From Cyclobacteriaceae bacterium (GTDB lineage: Bacteria > Bacteroidota > Bacteroidia > Cytophagales > Cyclobacteriaceae): a stretch of DNA of 64,000 nt. The translations under genes and the position numbers were made by a program. Under the pieces are notes generated by a model. The model saw nothing but the letters and a program-made list of their open reading frames with translations, was not told the origin of the DNA and did not search any database. How positions within the stretch are numbered: the stretch's first letter is position 1; each line of letters starts with the position of its first letter. Shown one piece after another: positions 1 to 9,500 of the stretch. The stretch covers positions 1 through 64,000 of the forward strand of contig JAGQYI010000019.1 in NCBI GenBank assembly GCA_020436165.1, written 5' to 3'.

Positions 1-159
1 AACTACTGGATACAAGGCATTTGCCACATAACCAGCCAATATGGGTAGCAATTTACTACTTTTTGGTAAAAAAATGTTACATTCACTGTATCATGCCAAT
101 ACCCGATTTTGTGAATATACAGGAGGTTAAACGGTATTGAAGATCGCTCTCAAAAAAAA
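1..159. other. left edge, no gene assigned
   Basis: This stretch lies downstream of the minus-strand outer-membrane protein gene. On the plus strand one frame is open from base 3 to about 128 and another from base 2 to 31, so the 3' end of a gene starting left of the window is possible. The peptides are too short to recognise. I see no RNA gene and no clear terminator. Confidence 0.3.
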
Positions 160-2586
160 TTAGAACGGATATCCTATGGCAAAGTGAATAACCACGGGTT
201 CTGTTTGCTTTATGTTATCAAAGGGCGGGTCGTAAAACCCTCTGTCCAAAATAAACCGTTTGCCCAGGGGCCTGGCAGGGTCAACCAGCTTTACCGCTGC
301 ATCTAAGCGGATAAGCAAAAAAGAGAAATCGAATCGTAAACCAAAACCACCTCCCAGCGCCATTTGGCGTATAAATGTATCAAACTTAAACTGAGACCCC
401 GGTCGCGCAGTTTCTTCTTTTAGTGTCCAAATGTTTCCGGCATCCAGAAAAGCAGCTCCCTGAAGAAACCCTATTATTTTTTGCCGGTATTCAACGCTGG
501 TCTCGATCAATAGCTCTCCCTGTTGTTCGTATTGGTAGGTTACATTACCGCTTTCGTCCACATGGTTATAGGCTCCGGGGCCCAAACGCCTGGGTTTCCA
601 CGCTCGAATACTGGTGCTACCGCCACCAAAAAAGTACTTCTCATAAGGAAGCACATCGTTATCCCCATACGGCACTGCAATTCCAACCCTTCCCTTAAAA
701 GCGAGGCTTCCTTTACGCCCTTTCGGTGTAATTTGCCTGTAATCGACCAAAGCACGCACAAATGAGTAAAGCTGAAGGGAATCCCTGTTGATAAATTTTG
801 TGGATGTCCAAAGGTTGTTAAATACACCACCGGGTTCCAGCGAGGCACTAAAATAGCGGCCAACCCCACCTTGTCCAAAGTAGTTTTTATTATCAATATA
901 GGTTAGGCTGAAACTTGATACCAGCGCATCGTCAAACGAGTTTTTAAGGTTGTTTCCCAGGCTATCCAGTTCTTCAAGCCGCTTCTGGTAATCATCTGAA
1001 ATGTAGGGGGTACGTATCAGGTTAATATCAAACAGGTTAAACTTAAATTGCTTTTTATTCTTGGTGGTCCATGAATAGGAGTTGGTTCCATTTAGTATCG
1101 TTCGTTCAAATTCAGGACGTTTTGTATAGGTGCCTCCAATTCTAATCTGCGTTTTGGGGTCAAAAAGCCCCAGGCGCAGCTTCGTTTCATCGCTGAATGG
1201 GAGAAAGAACTGCGGGAATGTGACACCCACATTTGCACCTGCTTCAATGGTGTACAGGTTCTCAGGGTTAGAAGCCGCAGCTACACCCTCAATACCTACA
1301 TGCCCGTCAATACTGAGTACCCCCAGCCGGTGTATGATATTTCGTTTTTTTACCGAAGCACTAATAAATGGCCCCGGCAAACCATACGAAGTAACACTGA
1401 GCCCCGTTTCTGATGAGAACTGGTACTTTGGCAAAGGACTGCTAAAAATATTGGCAATAAATTTACCCCCGGTGGTATCGTACGATATGTTCACAAATTT
1501 GAAGATATCCATGTTTGCCAACTCGCGCTGGGTTGAGATGGTACTCTCTTTACTGTAAAGCTGGCCCGGCTTAATAAATATTCTCCTGTTCAGTATTTTC
1601 TTTGAGTATTGAGGAGTAAAATAATTATAGGTTACTCCCTGATACGGGTAGGCAGTTCTTTCTTCGTTTGGGCCTCCCTGAATGGTGGCGTCTGTTGTAA
1701 AAATAACAGAATCGATCCTGTAAAACGGGTGTTTTAATTCGTTGGGAGGCAGAAGTATTGCCAGATTGATGGCTACTTTGTGATTGCCCAGCGTTGAATC
1801 AACTTCGTACCTGATGTATTGTTTGCTAAAGCTGAAATGTCCATTGTTCTTTAACAAGGTTTCTATTTCGTCTCTTTCTTTGGCAAGCTTCGACTGGTCG
1901 TATTGTTCACCTTTAACCAGAATCTTGTTGTCCCTGTTGGCTACCAGCGAGTCGATCCTTTCATCTTTTATGTCGTAGTACACGGAATCTATGATAAAAG
2001 GAGTTTTGGGCTTTACATAGTAGGTTAGGTAAGCCCTTTTTCTAAAATATTTTACCTTAAAATCAGTGGTGGCATTAAACCATCCTTTGGAAACAAGGTA
2101 GCTGTCAATGTTTTTAACGGAAAGCTCGGTTAGTGTACTGTCAAAATAAACGAGAGGTTCACCCCAACGCATAAATAGATTACCGTTACGCAGGGTGTTG
2201 TCCACTTTACTTATTTTGGTGTTTCGTTTGTTGGTTAGCTTATTTACTTTTTTCTTGTGCGAAGCATGCTTTTCGATCTTGTCATTGTATTTCTCTTCAA
2301 TTTGCTTCTTTTCGTTTTCGTACGTTACGGAGTCGTATCTTTTTAATCCCTGATTATAAATGGCAGCGTAATAAAAGATTGGCAATCCCAATAATCTCCT
2401 GTTCTTTTTTTGTGCCAGTTGCTGCCTTAATTCTTCAAGGTTCACGCTTTTTGGAGTGATTGTTTTTTGCTTATAAAGCACATATTTGCCTTCTTTGAAC
2501 TGTTTGGTGCCAACACACCCAGACAAAAGGATAATGAGTGCTGCCATTAAGGGCAGTTTTCGGGTGATTAAAGGCTTATTTATCAA
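160..2586 (-). CDS. BamA/TamA-like outer-membrane protein, lipoprotein (TamL type)
   Basis: This is a surface-antigen (D15/Omp85) family protein, expected to sit in the outer membrane and help insert or move outer-membrane proteins. It opens with a lipoprotein signal (LSGC lipobox). POTRA-like segments follow, and the C-terminal half is a 16-strand-type barrel with the family-typical YFFGGGSTSIRAW near residue 660 and a terminal aromatic residue (GYPF). About 810 residues with a lipid anchor matches the Bacteroidota TamL form. The start is uncertain: TTG at 2586 or 2601 gives a charged n-region (ITRKLP), whereas ATG at 2547 would leave only 11 residues before the cysteine. It is divergent from the rRNA methyltransferase gene with no real gap. 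Confidence 0.85.
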   Translation of the reverse strand: MINKPLITRKLPLMAALIILLSGCVGTKQFKEGKYVLYKQKTITPKSVNLEELRQQLAQKKNRRLLGLPIFYYAAIYNQGLKRYDSVTYENEKKQIEEKYNDKIEKHASHKKKVNKLTNKRNTKISKVDNTLRNGNLFMRWGEPLVYFDSTLTELSVKNIDSYLVSKGWFNATTDFKVKYFRKRAYLTYYVKPKTPFIIDSVYYDIKDERIDSLVANRDNKILVKGEQYDQSKLAKERDEIETLLKNNGHFSFSKQYIRYEVDSTLGNHKVAINLAILLPPNELKHPFYRIDSVIFTTDATIQGGPNEERTAYPYQGVTYNYFTPQYSKKILNRRIFIKPGQLYSKESTISTQRELANMDIFKFVNISYDTTGGKFIANIFSSPLPKYQFSSETGLSVTSYGLPGPFISASVKKRNIIHRLGVLSIDGHVGIEGVAAASNPENLYTIEAGANVGVTFPQFFLPFSDETKLRLGLFDPKTQIRIGGTYTKRPEFERTILNGTNSYSWTTKNKKQFKFNLFDINLIRTPYISDDYQKRLEELDSLGNNLKNSFDDALVSSFSLTYIDNKNYFGQGGVGRYFSASLEPGGVFNNLWTSTKFINRDSLQLYSFVRALVDYRQITPKGRKGSLAFKGRVGIAVPYGDNDVLPYEKYFFGGGSTSIRAWKPRRLGPGAYNHVDESGNVTYQYEQQGELLIETSVEYRQKIIGFLQGAAFLDAGNIWTLKEETARPGSQFKFDTFIRQMALGGGFGLRFDFSFLLIRLDAAVKLVDPARPLGKRFILDRGFYDPPFDNIKQTEPVVIHFAIGYPF

Positions 2587-3326
2587 TGTTATCAAAAGCA
2601 AAAATCAAATATATTAAGTCGCTGCATGCAAAAAAAAACAGAATGCAGGATAAGTTGTTTCTTGTAGAAGGATTAAAATCTGTGCTTGAGTTTTTAAACA
2701 GCGAAATGAAGGTGCACGAGGTGTTTGGAACGGAGTTGTTTTGGCAACAACATAAATTGGAAATTGAGCATTCAGGAGCTCATTTTGAAATAGCTGATGA
2801 TGCAGCTTTGAAACAAGCGGGCACGCTTAGTTCCAACAATGCAGCCCTTGCATTGGTGCACATACCCGAAGTTGAGTTGGACGGTCTCCCAACTAATAAA
2901 TGGACAATAGCGCTTGATGGTATTAACGACCCCGGCAATCTGGGTGCAATCATTCGTATAGCCGACTGGTATGGAATCGACCGAATAGTTGCTTCTGAAA
3001 ATTCGGTGGATGCGTACAATCCTAAAACGGTGAGCGCCAGCAAGGGTTCGCTCACACGTGTAAGAGTGAGCTATGCAGATCTGGGGGAAATGCTCAAAGG
3101 TTTTTCAGGCACTATTCTGGGGGCAGATATGGAAGGCACCGATGTTCATACGATTAGCCCTTCAAAGGGAGGAGTGCTTCTTATGGGAAGCGAATCGCAC
3201 GGTATATCTAAAGAGTTGAGCAATTTGCTTACACAGCGTATTACCATACCAAGGCATGGTGGAGCTGAATCGTTAAATGTGGCTGTGGCCACAGCAGTTA
3301 TTTGCGATTGCCTTACAAGAGGTTGA
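2586..3326 (+). CDS. TrmH/SpoU-family RNA 2'-O-methyltransferase
   Basis: A SPOUT-class methyltransferase that should methylate ribose 2'-OH groups in rRNA or tRNA using SAM. The N-terminal ~100 residues look like the L30e-like substrate-binding domain. The three SpoU motifs are all visible: NDPGNLGAIIRIADWYGID (motif 1), VLLMGSESHGIS (motif 2) and IPRHGGAESLNVAVATAV (motif 3, forming the knot). The length of 246 residues is normal. The start ATG coincides with the 5' end of the divergent outer-membrane gene. The exact target nucleotide cannot be read from sequence; RlmB-like or TsnR-like are both possible. Confidence 0.88.
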   Translation: MLSKAKIKYIKSLHAKKNRMQDKLFLVEGLKSVLEFLNSEMKVHEVFGTELFWQQHKLEIEHSGAHFEIADDAALKQAGTLSSNNAALALVHIPEVELDGLPTNKWTIALDGINDPGNLGAIIRIADWYGIDRIVASENSVDAYNPKTVSASKGSLTRVRVSYADLGEMLKGFSGTILGADMEGTDVHTISPSKGGVLLMGSESHGISKELSNLLTQRITIPRHGGAESLNVAVATAVICDCLTRG

Positions 3327-3346
3327 GTAACCCACTCTTTAGCAGC

Positions 3347-3925
3347 TTAGATCAGCCAGGGAATCATCCTTTTTGTTTTTTGCATGTATTCCCGGTAGTT
3401 ATCGCCAAATACTTCTGTAAGCAATTTTTCTTCTTTCTTTAGTTTGAACCAGAATGAAACAAACACGATAAGCACGGCAATTATGGCCCTGTAGTCACCT
3501 ACAATAAGTGCATTGCCGCAAAACATCAGTAGCAAGCCTGTGTAAATGGGGTGCCTAACAAGTTTATACGGCCCCCTTATAATTAACTCGTGCTTTTCCT
3601 TTTTCTGCACAGATAGACTCCAGTTTGTGCCCAATAAAAGGCGAGACCAAATGGCTATTGCAAAGCCCAGAAGGCAGGGGATAAGCCCGATTATCCCTAC
3701 CAGGTTGGTGTGCTCCACAAATTTTTCCCTGATCAATGTATGGCCAAACCAATCACCAGGACCAAGTAAATAAAAAGCAAGCAACAGAGGCATCCAGTTA
3801 AACAGCAAACGTTGGTGCCAGGGTTCTGAGCTTGTTCCTTTCTTGCTAAAAAGAGCGTAAAGCAACCAGACCAAAAACAGTGTGCCCCATAGTAGGCTCA
3901 GTAACACCTTTATATATTCGCTCAT
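3347..3925 (-). CDS. isoprenylcysteine carboxyl methyltransferase-like membrane protein
   Basis: An integral membrane protein of the ICMT/phospholipid methyltransferase (PEMT/NnrU-like) superfamily, about 192 residues with four or five membrane segments. The C-terminal GPYKLVRHPIYTG segment is the conserved RHPxY SAM-binding signature of this family. I chose the start at 3925 (protein begins MSEYIK) because its ATG overlaps the TGA of the upstream acyltransferase gene in an ATGA, a normal sign of translational coupling; a longer open frame to 3982 lies inside that gene. The substrate is unknown; bacterial members methylate small lipophilic molecules. Confidence 0.75.
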   Translation of the reverse strand: MSEYIKVLLSLLWGTLFLVWLLYALFSKKGTSSEPWHQRLLFNWMPLLLAFYLLGPGDWFGHTLIREKFVEHTNLVGIIGLIPCLLGFAIAIWSRLLLGTNWSLSVQKKEKHELIIRGPYKLVRHPIYTGLLLMFCGNALIVGDYRAIIAVLIVFVSFWFKLKKEEKLLTEVFGDNYREYMQKTKRMIPWLI

Positions 3926-5064
3926 TGATTCGTGGTTTGTGGTTGCACTTTTAGTTTTTTCTTGAGCCCGAACAGGGGCCAAATGAGGTGAATCCTTCGT
4001 ATAAAAAACTCATAAATGAGCCATGAACCGCCAAAGGTTACTACTATCATTACGCCCGATTTTGGAAGGAACCCCCAGCTCAGATCCATAAGATAATAGG
4101 CTATTATGAGCATTACCGACTGGTGAAGAATGTAAAAAGGATAAACGGCCTGGTTGGCGTAAGATAATGTTTTGCTCGGTTTGTTCAGATACCTGGAGGC
4201 GTACCCAAAAAGCGTAAGTATCCACGACCACAGGTTGAATTCCTTTAAGAAAGCTTCCGTAAAATGCCGCCAAATGGAGTCTTCGAATATAATTATTTCC
4301 GAAAGCCATAAGGCAAAGCCAATCAACCCCAAATAAAGGAACAACCTTCTGTTTGTTTCTACTGTTTTCCAAAAGGTTTCTTTCACGCTGATCAGTAAAA
4401 AACCATAAAAGAAAAGAAAAATGTAGTTGGCAATAGCAAACCAGTCACCGATCAGCGCATGCGTTACAGGAAAAAAGGGCTCCACCAATGATTCAATCAA
4501 ATAGAGAGGAATTATAAACAGGTACAGACTCAAAGGTTTAGAGACAAGCTTCTTTACCCAGCGTATCAAACGGTTGTTGTCGTGCTTTCTTAAGTACAAA
4601 AAGGCAGGAATAAGCACCAATGAAAAAAGCAACAGGTAGGGGAGAAACCACAGGTGGTGCCAGCTTAAATTACCCTCCGGGTAGATTCCCTGAAATGCTT
4701 CCGAGGGCCAATAGCTAAAGTAATTACCATGAAACTGCCCTTTGGCAATTCGTTCGATGTATACCTGTGGAGGCACAATTAGCAGCATTCCAAATACCAG
4801 TGGTATAAACAATCTTTTTATTCGTTCCCATGCAAATTGTCTGCCTGTTCTTTTGGAAAGGGCATAGTACGTGCCCATACCTGATATCACAAACAGAATA
4901 GGCAGCCGCCACTGGTTTATGAAAGCCATGGGATAGACCAGCCAGTGATAAGTTACATTGTTTTTTATGTGAAAGTCCCAGGGAACAAAGAACATTCCTA
5001 CGTGGTAAAAGATGAGGAGCCCGAAGACAATTACCCGAAGCCAATCCAAATCGTATCTGCGCAT
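3922..5064 (-). CDS. acyltransferase family 3 (OpgC/OafA-like membrane protein)
   Basis: A 380-residue polytopic membrane protein of the acyltransferase 3 family, which moves acyl groups such as acetyl or succinyl to surface glycans or lipids across the inner membrane. It starts with the family-typical MRRYDLDWLRVIVFGLLIFYH and has about ten hydrophobic segments; WHHLWFLPYL near residue 135 is characteristic of the MdoC/OpgC-like branch. It overlaps the downstream ICMT-like gene by four bases, so the two are probably co-expressed. The acyl donor and acceptor cannot be predicted. Confidence 0.82.
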   Translation of the reverse strand: MRRYDLDWLRVIVFGLLIFYHVGMFFVPWDFHIKNNVTYHWLVYPMAFINQWRLPILFVISGMGTYYALSKRTGRQFAWERIKRLFIPLVFGMLLIVPPQVYIERIAKGQFHGNYFSYWPSEAFQGIYPEGNLSWHHLWFLPYLLLFSLVLIPAFLYLRKHDNNRLIRWVKKLVSKPLSLYLFIIPLYLIESLVEPFFPVTHALIGDWFAIANYIFLFFYGFLLISVKETFWKTVETNRRLFLYLGLIGFALWLSEIIIFEDSIWRHFTEAFLKEFNLWSWILTLFGYASRYLNKPSKTLSYANQAVYPFYILHQSVMLIIAYYLMDLSWGFLPKSGVMIVVTFGGSWLIYEFFIRRIHLIWPLFGLKKKLKVQPQTTNQ

Positions 5065-5157
5065 AGCTGTTTGTTTTGGGCAAACATAAGAGCAAATTCA
5101 GTTGAAAAAATGGCTTTGGGACAAACCGCAAGGTTTTGTGACCAATGGCAAAACGAA

Positions 5158-6033
5158 TTATTGATACATGGATATTTTTCGTTCAAACTCCTGGATCATG
5201 CTACGGGAAACCGGGATGATTTCATCTGTTTCTTTGAGTGTTAGCCTGTACCCCTGCGCGTTGCCTGCTATAGTTTTAACCATAGAAAGGTTAACCAGAT
5301 ACGAACGATGCGTTTTACAGAATTGATCAAAGCCGGCCAGCTGAGCTTCCAGCTCTTTAAAGGTTATGCGTTTAAGTAGTTTTTCGGTGGTTTCCCCGTT
5401 TTTCAGATAGATTTCCATATAGTTTTTTTCTGCTTTGGCAAAAAGAAATCGATCTAGATCCAGGTTAAAGTTATCGGCTTGAAGTTGCGTTTGAATGAAC
5501 AAGCTGGCAGGACTGTTTGCAATTCCAGCATCAATTGAGCCAGATACAAATGCCTGCGCTTTGGCCTGATTGTGTTTGTATAGCCTGTTGTAATTGTAGG
5601 GTAGAAAAAGCGCAATGAACAAACTGCCAATTAGCAGGGTATTCCTTATTTCCTCGAAAAAATATCCCCACGACCAATTGTACGGATTATCATAAATAAT
5701 GTCGCGGATAAGAAACTGGCCAATACCAATGGCAATAAGGATTATTAAAAGTGACAGTATTTCCTCACGTATCTTCCATTTTTCCTCAATGTTCTTGATC
5801 CTGCTGAGAAGGTAAAAACTACCTCCAAACAATAGCGATGAAACGGCTCCATGCAGTGCACATATCCAGAAGAAATTCATTCTGTGCTCGGCTCTGTTTA
5901 CGATAAAGGGTTCAAAAAGGTAGTTGAAGAACAAGGACATCAGAAAAAGAATGCCCGTAATGGTCAACAGGTGCCTACCCTCGTAATAGAAGGGGTAGGG
6001 TTGGGATAGAAATTTAGCTAACCGGGCTCGCAA
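5158..6033 (-). CDS. membrane-anchored LytTR-family transcription regulator
   Basis: The protein has about four membrane helices in residues 20-150 and a LytTR DNA-binding domain in the last ~105 residues (motifs FLFAKAEKNYMEIYL, then FCKTHRSYLVNL and IPVSRS, as in AgrA/LytR). There is no receiver domain, so the membrane part probably senses directly or pairs with another protein. The only start that includes the first membrane helix is TTG at 6033; the next ATG falls inside that helix. It lies downstream of the oxidoreductase gene with a 59-base gap. Targets are unknown. Confidence 0.82.
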   Translation of the reverse strand: MRARLAKFLSQPYPFYYEGRHLLTITGILFLMSLFFNYLFEPFIVNRAEHRMNFFWICALHGAVSSLLFGGSFYLLSRIKNIEEKWKIREEILSLLIILIAIGIGQFLIRDIIYDNPYNWSWGYFFEEIRNTLLIGSLFIALFLPYNYNRLYKHNQAKAQAFVSGSIDAGIANSPASLFIQTQLQADNFNLDLDRFLFAKAEKNYMEIYLKNGETTEKLLKRITFKELEAQLAGFDQFCKTHRSYLVNLSMVKTIAGNAQGYRLTLKETDEIIPVSRSMIQEFERKISMYQ

Positions 6034-6092
6034 GGGGAACTATAATTTATGTATAAAGCTAAGCGTATTTTTTTGTTTCTTACCGCTAGCTT

Positions 6093-7130
6093 TCAATCTT
6101 GCGTTAAATCTAATACTTGCCTTTTGTGATTGCTTTCAAAAGCCAGCTCTATTATACGAATGGTTTCCAGTGCTGATTCAGGTGTAACTTCAAGTGCTTC
6201 TCCCTGTGTAATTGCATTGTAAACATTCTCAAACAACCTCATGTAGTTTCCGGGTTCGGTTACAATCCTTTTTCTTTCGCTTGTGTTTAGAAGGCCATAG
6301 TTTTCCTCTTTGTCTTGGCCCCAATGGGCGGTTTCCGGCAACTTGCCTTCCCTAAGTAGTGCTTCCTGTGGATCAAGCCCGTATTTAACGAAACTGCCTT
6401 TGGTACCATGCACCATAAATCGAGGCCCCAATTCCTTAATCAGCACACCGGATTTCAAAATCACCCTCAATTTATCATAAAATAGAATGAGCTCGAACGT
6501 ATCATCTACTTCTCCTTGTTCTCTCGCCACACGCAAGTCGGCAAATAGAGCTTTAGGTTTGCCAAAAAGTACAAGCGCCTGATCAATGAGATGAGGACCC
6601 AGATCGTATAAAACTCCACCGCCTGGTTTTGGTTGGTTGTGCCAGTTGGCGGTATCTAAATTTGGCCTGTGGCGATCAAAATGAGACTCAAACTCAACAA
6701 TATTTCCGAGCTTATCCGAATTCAGAAGCTTCCTGATGGTTAAAAAATCGCCATCCCATCTTCGGTTATGGAAAGCAGTTAGAACCTTGTTTTTTTCTTT
6801 TGCCAGAGAAATAAGCTCTTTTCCTTCATCAGTGGTAATAACAAAAGGTTTTTCGATGAGCACATGCTTATTACTCAGAAGCGCCTTTTTTGCAAATTCG
6901 TAGTGGGTGGAATTGGGTGAGGAAACGATGATAAGATCGATTTCAGAGTTTTGGAAGAGGCTATTCACATTTTGAGTTACCTCCACTGATGGGTATATCT
7001 TCTTTATTTCCTGCTCTCTACTTGAGTATATATGCTTAAGTTGGAACCCCGGATGGCAATGAAGAAAAGGAGCAATAAAAGATCGGCCGGAAAGGCCAAA
7101 ACCAATAAGGCCTACGCTAATTATTTGCAT
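6093..7130 (-). CDS. Gfo/Idh/MocA-family NAD(P)-dependent oxidoreductase
   Basis: A 345-residue oxidoreductase with an N-terminal Rossmann fold (GLIGFGLSGRSFIAPFL) and the family motif EKPF (VLIEKPFVITTDEGK) around residue 95. The C-terminal alpha/beta domain carries GGGVLYDLGPHLIDQ, the usual catalytic-region motif with its histidine. Members oxidise or reduce sugars, inositols or biliverdin-like substrates; this one resembles the E. coli YdgJ/YhhX type. It follows the TlpA-like gene after 17 bases and is probably in the same transcript. Confidence 0.85.
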   Translation of the reverse strand: MQIISVGLIGFGLSGRSFIAPFLHCHPGFQLKHIYSSREQEIKKIYPSVEVTQNVNSLFQNSEIDLIIVSSPNSTHYEFAKKALLSNKHVLIEKPFVITTDEGKELISLAKEKNKVLTAFHNRRWDGDFLTIRKLLNSDKLGNIVEFESHFDRHRPNLDTANWHNQPKPGGGVLYDLGPHLIDQALVLFGKPKALFADLRVAREQGEVDDTFELILFYDKLRVILKSGVLIKELGPRFMVHGTKGSFVKYGLDPQEALLREGKLPETAHWGQDKEENYGLLNTSERKRIVTEPGNYMRLFENVYNAITQGEALEVTPESALETIRIIELAFESNHKRQVLDLTQD

Positions 7131-7147
7131 TTTTTTTAAGGATAAAG

Positions 7148-8542
7148 TTACGGATTATCCTCTTTTAAACTATCCTGTTTGATCAGCTGGTCAATTACAA
7201 CAGGCACATCCAGTACATCAATCTTCTTAACCCTTATTTTTTTGTCCTTGTCAAGAATGTAAACTGTTGGAGTTGAGCGAATATCGTAATAGTAACGGAA
7301 GTAGGTTTGGTTATTCAGATCTGCCAGGTTTATCCAGCCAAGGTCATCCTTTTTAATAAAATCCTTCCACTTCTTTTCATCGGTAGAAATGTCGACCCCA
7401 ATTACTTCCACACCTTTGGCTACCAGATCGGGGTAATTCGCATAAAGCTCCGGAGTCTTCTTCTTACAGTGTCCGCAGTCCGGATCGTAAAAATACAGCA
7501 CCAAATAATTGGCATCAATGTCACGTATATTCACCTCTGCTCCCAGCGTATCCCACAGCACCAGTTCAGGAGCAGGGTTGCCAATAAAATTCGGCTTTAT
7601 CATATTGATCCTGTTCCTTAGCTTATCAATCGTTTCCTGGGTGGCCCACTCATCAGCCTTACCGGTAAGATAATAATCCTCAACAAGGTGCACAAACACC
7701 TTATCAAAATCGATAACCGGTGATCGTTCGTATTTATTTGCCAGTGTTATGAGCAGATACCTAAACGTTTCTTTGTTTCCTTTTGCCTTATCCAGCAACT
7801 TGTCTACTTCTTTTATAACCGAATCCGATTGCTGAACAACTACGTTGTCCAGGTAATCGTTGATCTTGGCATCGAGCAATGGAGAACGAAGAGTGCCCGG
7901 GTCGGTTATATCAATACCATCCCAAAAGTGGTTTTTGTAATAAAGGTATTTATAGAGTTTTACATCCTCGGTTCCTTCGGGTGCTTCCGGCACTCTGGGC
8001 GATTGCATTAGCGTGATTAGTTTGGCGAGCAGGGTTCCTTTGTATTCTTCTTTTAACTGGTCCTGAAATTCTTCTACTTGTTTGTTGATGGCATCCATTT
8101 GCTCTTTAATCAGGGCTTTTTCTTCCTCTGTGGAGGTGCTATCGTAGCTGTCAAGTATAGGTTTGCTTTTTGCTTTCATTTCAGCAGTAAAGCGCTGGAG
8201 TTTATAGAAGCCTTCATTTAAAGGACTGTTTTTTATTTTCATGGTTTGCACAAAGTCCGGTGAAGTGGCCTCTAACGAGAACTTTTGGTCTTCAACAAGA
8301 AATTCAAAGTAGTTATTAGGAGTGTAGTAAAAATATATACCTGGCTCCAGCTTCTTGATGCCTTCAAAAACAGCTTTTCCATCCACTACTTTAGCGGTAT
8401 CATCCAGGTAGCGTTGGGTGGCAAAGTGGTGCCCTAAATAGGCCACTGTATCGGTTGAGTTACGAACAGTGGTTTTAATGGAATAGGTTTGGCCAAGAAC
8501 GCTAAAGGGTAGTGCCAAAAACAAGAATACGAGTTTACGCAT
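7148..8542 (-). CDS. TlpA-like thioredoxin-fold lipoprotein/periplasmic protein (DUF5106-like)
   Basis: A 464-residue exported protein with a signal peptide (MRKLVFLFLALPFSVLGQ). The N-terminal part resembles the DUF4369 domain seen before Bacteroidota thioredoxins, followed by a helical charged middle. A thioredoxin fold runs from about residue 320 to the end with the active site DPDCGHCKKKTP near residue 354, a CxxC of the CGHC type. It probably reduces or oxidises thiols in the periplasm. Its partner is not evident from the context, which is a Gfo/Idh/MocA enzyme downstream. Confidence 0.82.
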   Translation of the reverse strand: MRKLVFLFLALPFSVLGQTYSIKTTVRNSTDTVAYLGHHFATQRYLDDTAKVVDGKAVFEGIKKLEPGIYFYYTPNNYFEFLVEDQKFSLEATSPDFVQTMKIKNSPLNEGFYKLQRFTAEMKAKSKPILDSYDSTSTEEEKALIKEQMDAINKQVEEFQDQLKEEYKGTLLAKLITLMQSPRVPEAPEGTEDVKLYKYLYYKNHFWDGIDITDPGTLRSPLLDAKINDYLDNVVVQQSDSVIKEVDKLLDKAKGNKETFRYLLITLANKYERSPVIDFDKVFVHLVEDYYLTGKADEWATQETIDKLRNRINMIKPNFIGNPAPELVLWDTLGAEVNIRDIDANYLVLYFYDPDCGHCKKKTPELYANYPDLVAKGVEVIGVDISTDEKKWKDFIKKDDLGWINLADLNNQTYFRYYYDIRSTPTVYILDKDKKIRVKKIDVLDVPVVIDQLIKQDSLKEDNP

Positions 8543-8600
8543 AGTACGAATCTAAAAACTCAAATCTAAACGGTTTTAATGCATTGTGGGTGCCAATAAC

Positions 8601-9410
8601 TTAAAAAAAGCCTTCACTTTTTTGCGCTGCTTCTTCTGCAAGATCGTGTGCATTTTCATGACCCAGGTACCTGTCTATAATATTATGACCCACATACAGC
8701 AACGGAGTAAGCACAATAGCTACCACGAATTTGTAGATATAATTAATGATGCCAACAGCCAAAACCTGCTTGAGTGACCAGGAAGGATTGCCAAAAATGT
8801 AAAAAGCAATGAACAGCACCACGAAGCTATCCACTATCTGAGACACCAGGGTAGAGCCGGTAGCCCTAAGCCATATCATGCGCTCGCCTGTTATCTTTCG
8901 CAGCTTATGAAATACGAATACATCCAGTAGCTGCCCCAATAAAAACGCTGTAAGAGAGCCGGCAATAATGCCCAGCCCCTGACGGAATATTTTTCCAAAA
9001 GCAAAATTAATATTGAACGGATTTCCGTTTGGGTCACTGTTGTTGATGTCAAGCCAGAATTTAGCGGGAGGCAGGTGTGTTACTAAAAAAATGACCAGAA
9101 AAACGTATAAGATAAGAATGGCAGTGTAATAACTTATTCGTGTTACGCCTTCCTTACCAAAATATTCATTAATGATGTCGGTGGTTATAAAAACGATGGG
9201 CCAAATAATAGCACCAGCAGTTAAGTTGAAATCGAGCACAAAATCGCTCATGAGATGAATTTGAGCCGGGGCCAGGCCAAGGGCAGCTTCTCCCGAAAAT
9301 ATTTTAACTCCAATGAGCTCAGCCACAACGGCATTGGTAATGAATATTCCTCCAAGTATTAGAAAAAGGTAGGTCTTTTTTTGGGAGAACGAATCTTTGT
9401 ATTTCACCAT
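8601..9410 (-). CDS. queuosine-precursor transporter (VUT/YhhQ family)
   Basis: A 269-residue integral membrane protein with about six helices, matching the VUT/YhhQ family that imports queuosine precursors such as preQ0 or preQ1 in many bacteria. Visible family features are IWPIVFITTDIINEYFGK and, further on, LVSQIVDSFVVLFIAF with its membrane QxxDS motif. It stands alone between the TlpA-like gene and RNase Z on the same strand. The closing ~20 residues are charged and cytoplasmic. Confidence 0.85.
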   Translation of the reverse strand: MVKYKDSFSQKKTYLFLILGGIFITNAVVAELIGVKIFSGEAALGLAPAQIHLMSDFVLDFNLTAGAIIWPIVFITTDIINEYFGKEGVTRISYYTAILILYVFLVIFLVTHLPPAKFWLDINNSDPNGNPFNINFAFGKIFRQGLGIIAGSLTAFLLGQLLDVFVFHKLRKITGERMIWLRATGSTLVSQIVDSFVVLFIAFYIFGNPSWSLKQVLAVGIINYIYKFVVAIVLTPLLYVGHNIIDRYLGHENAHDLAEEAAQKSEGFF

Positions 9411-9500
9411 CTTTCAAACATAAACAATTTATATGTATCTGTAGATTGCTTTCTCACCTGTGGTCTGATAGCCTGAAAGCGGATGGCTCGCAATGCGTTT

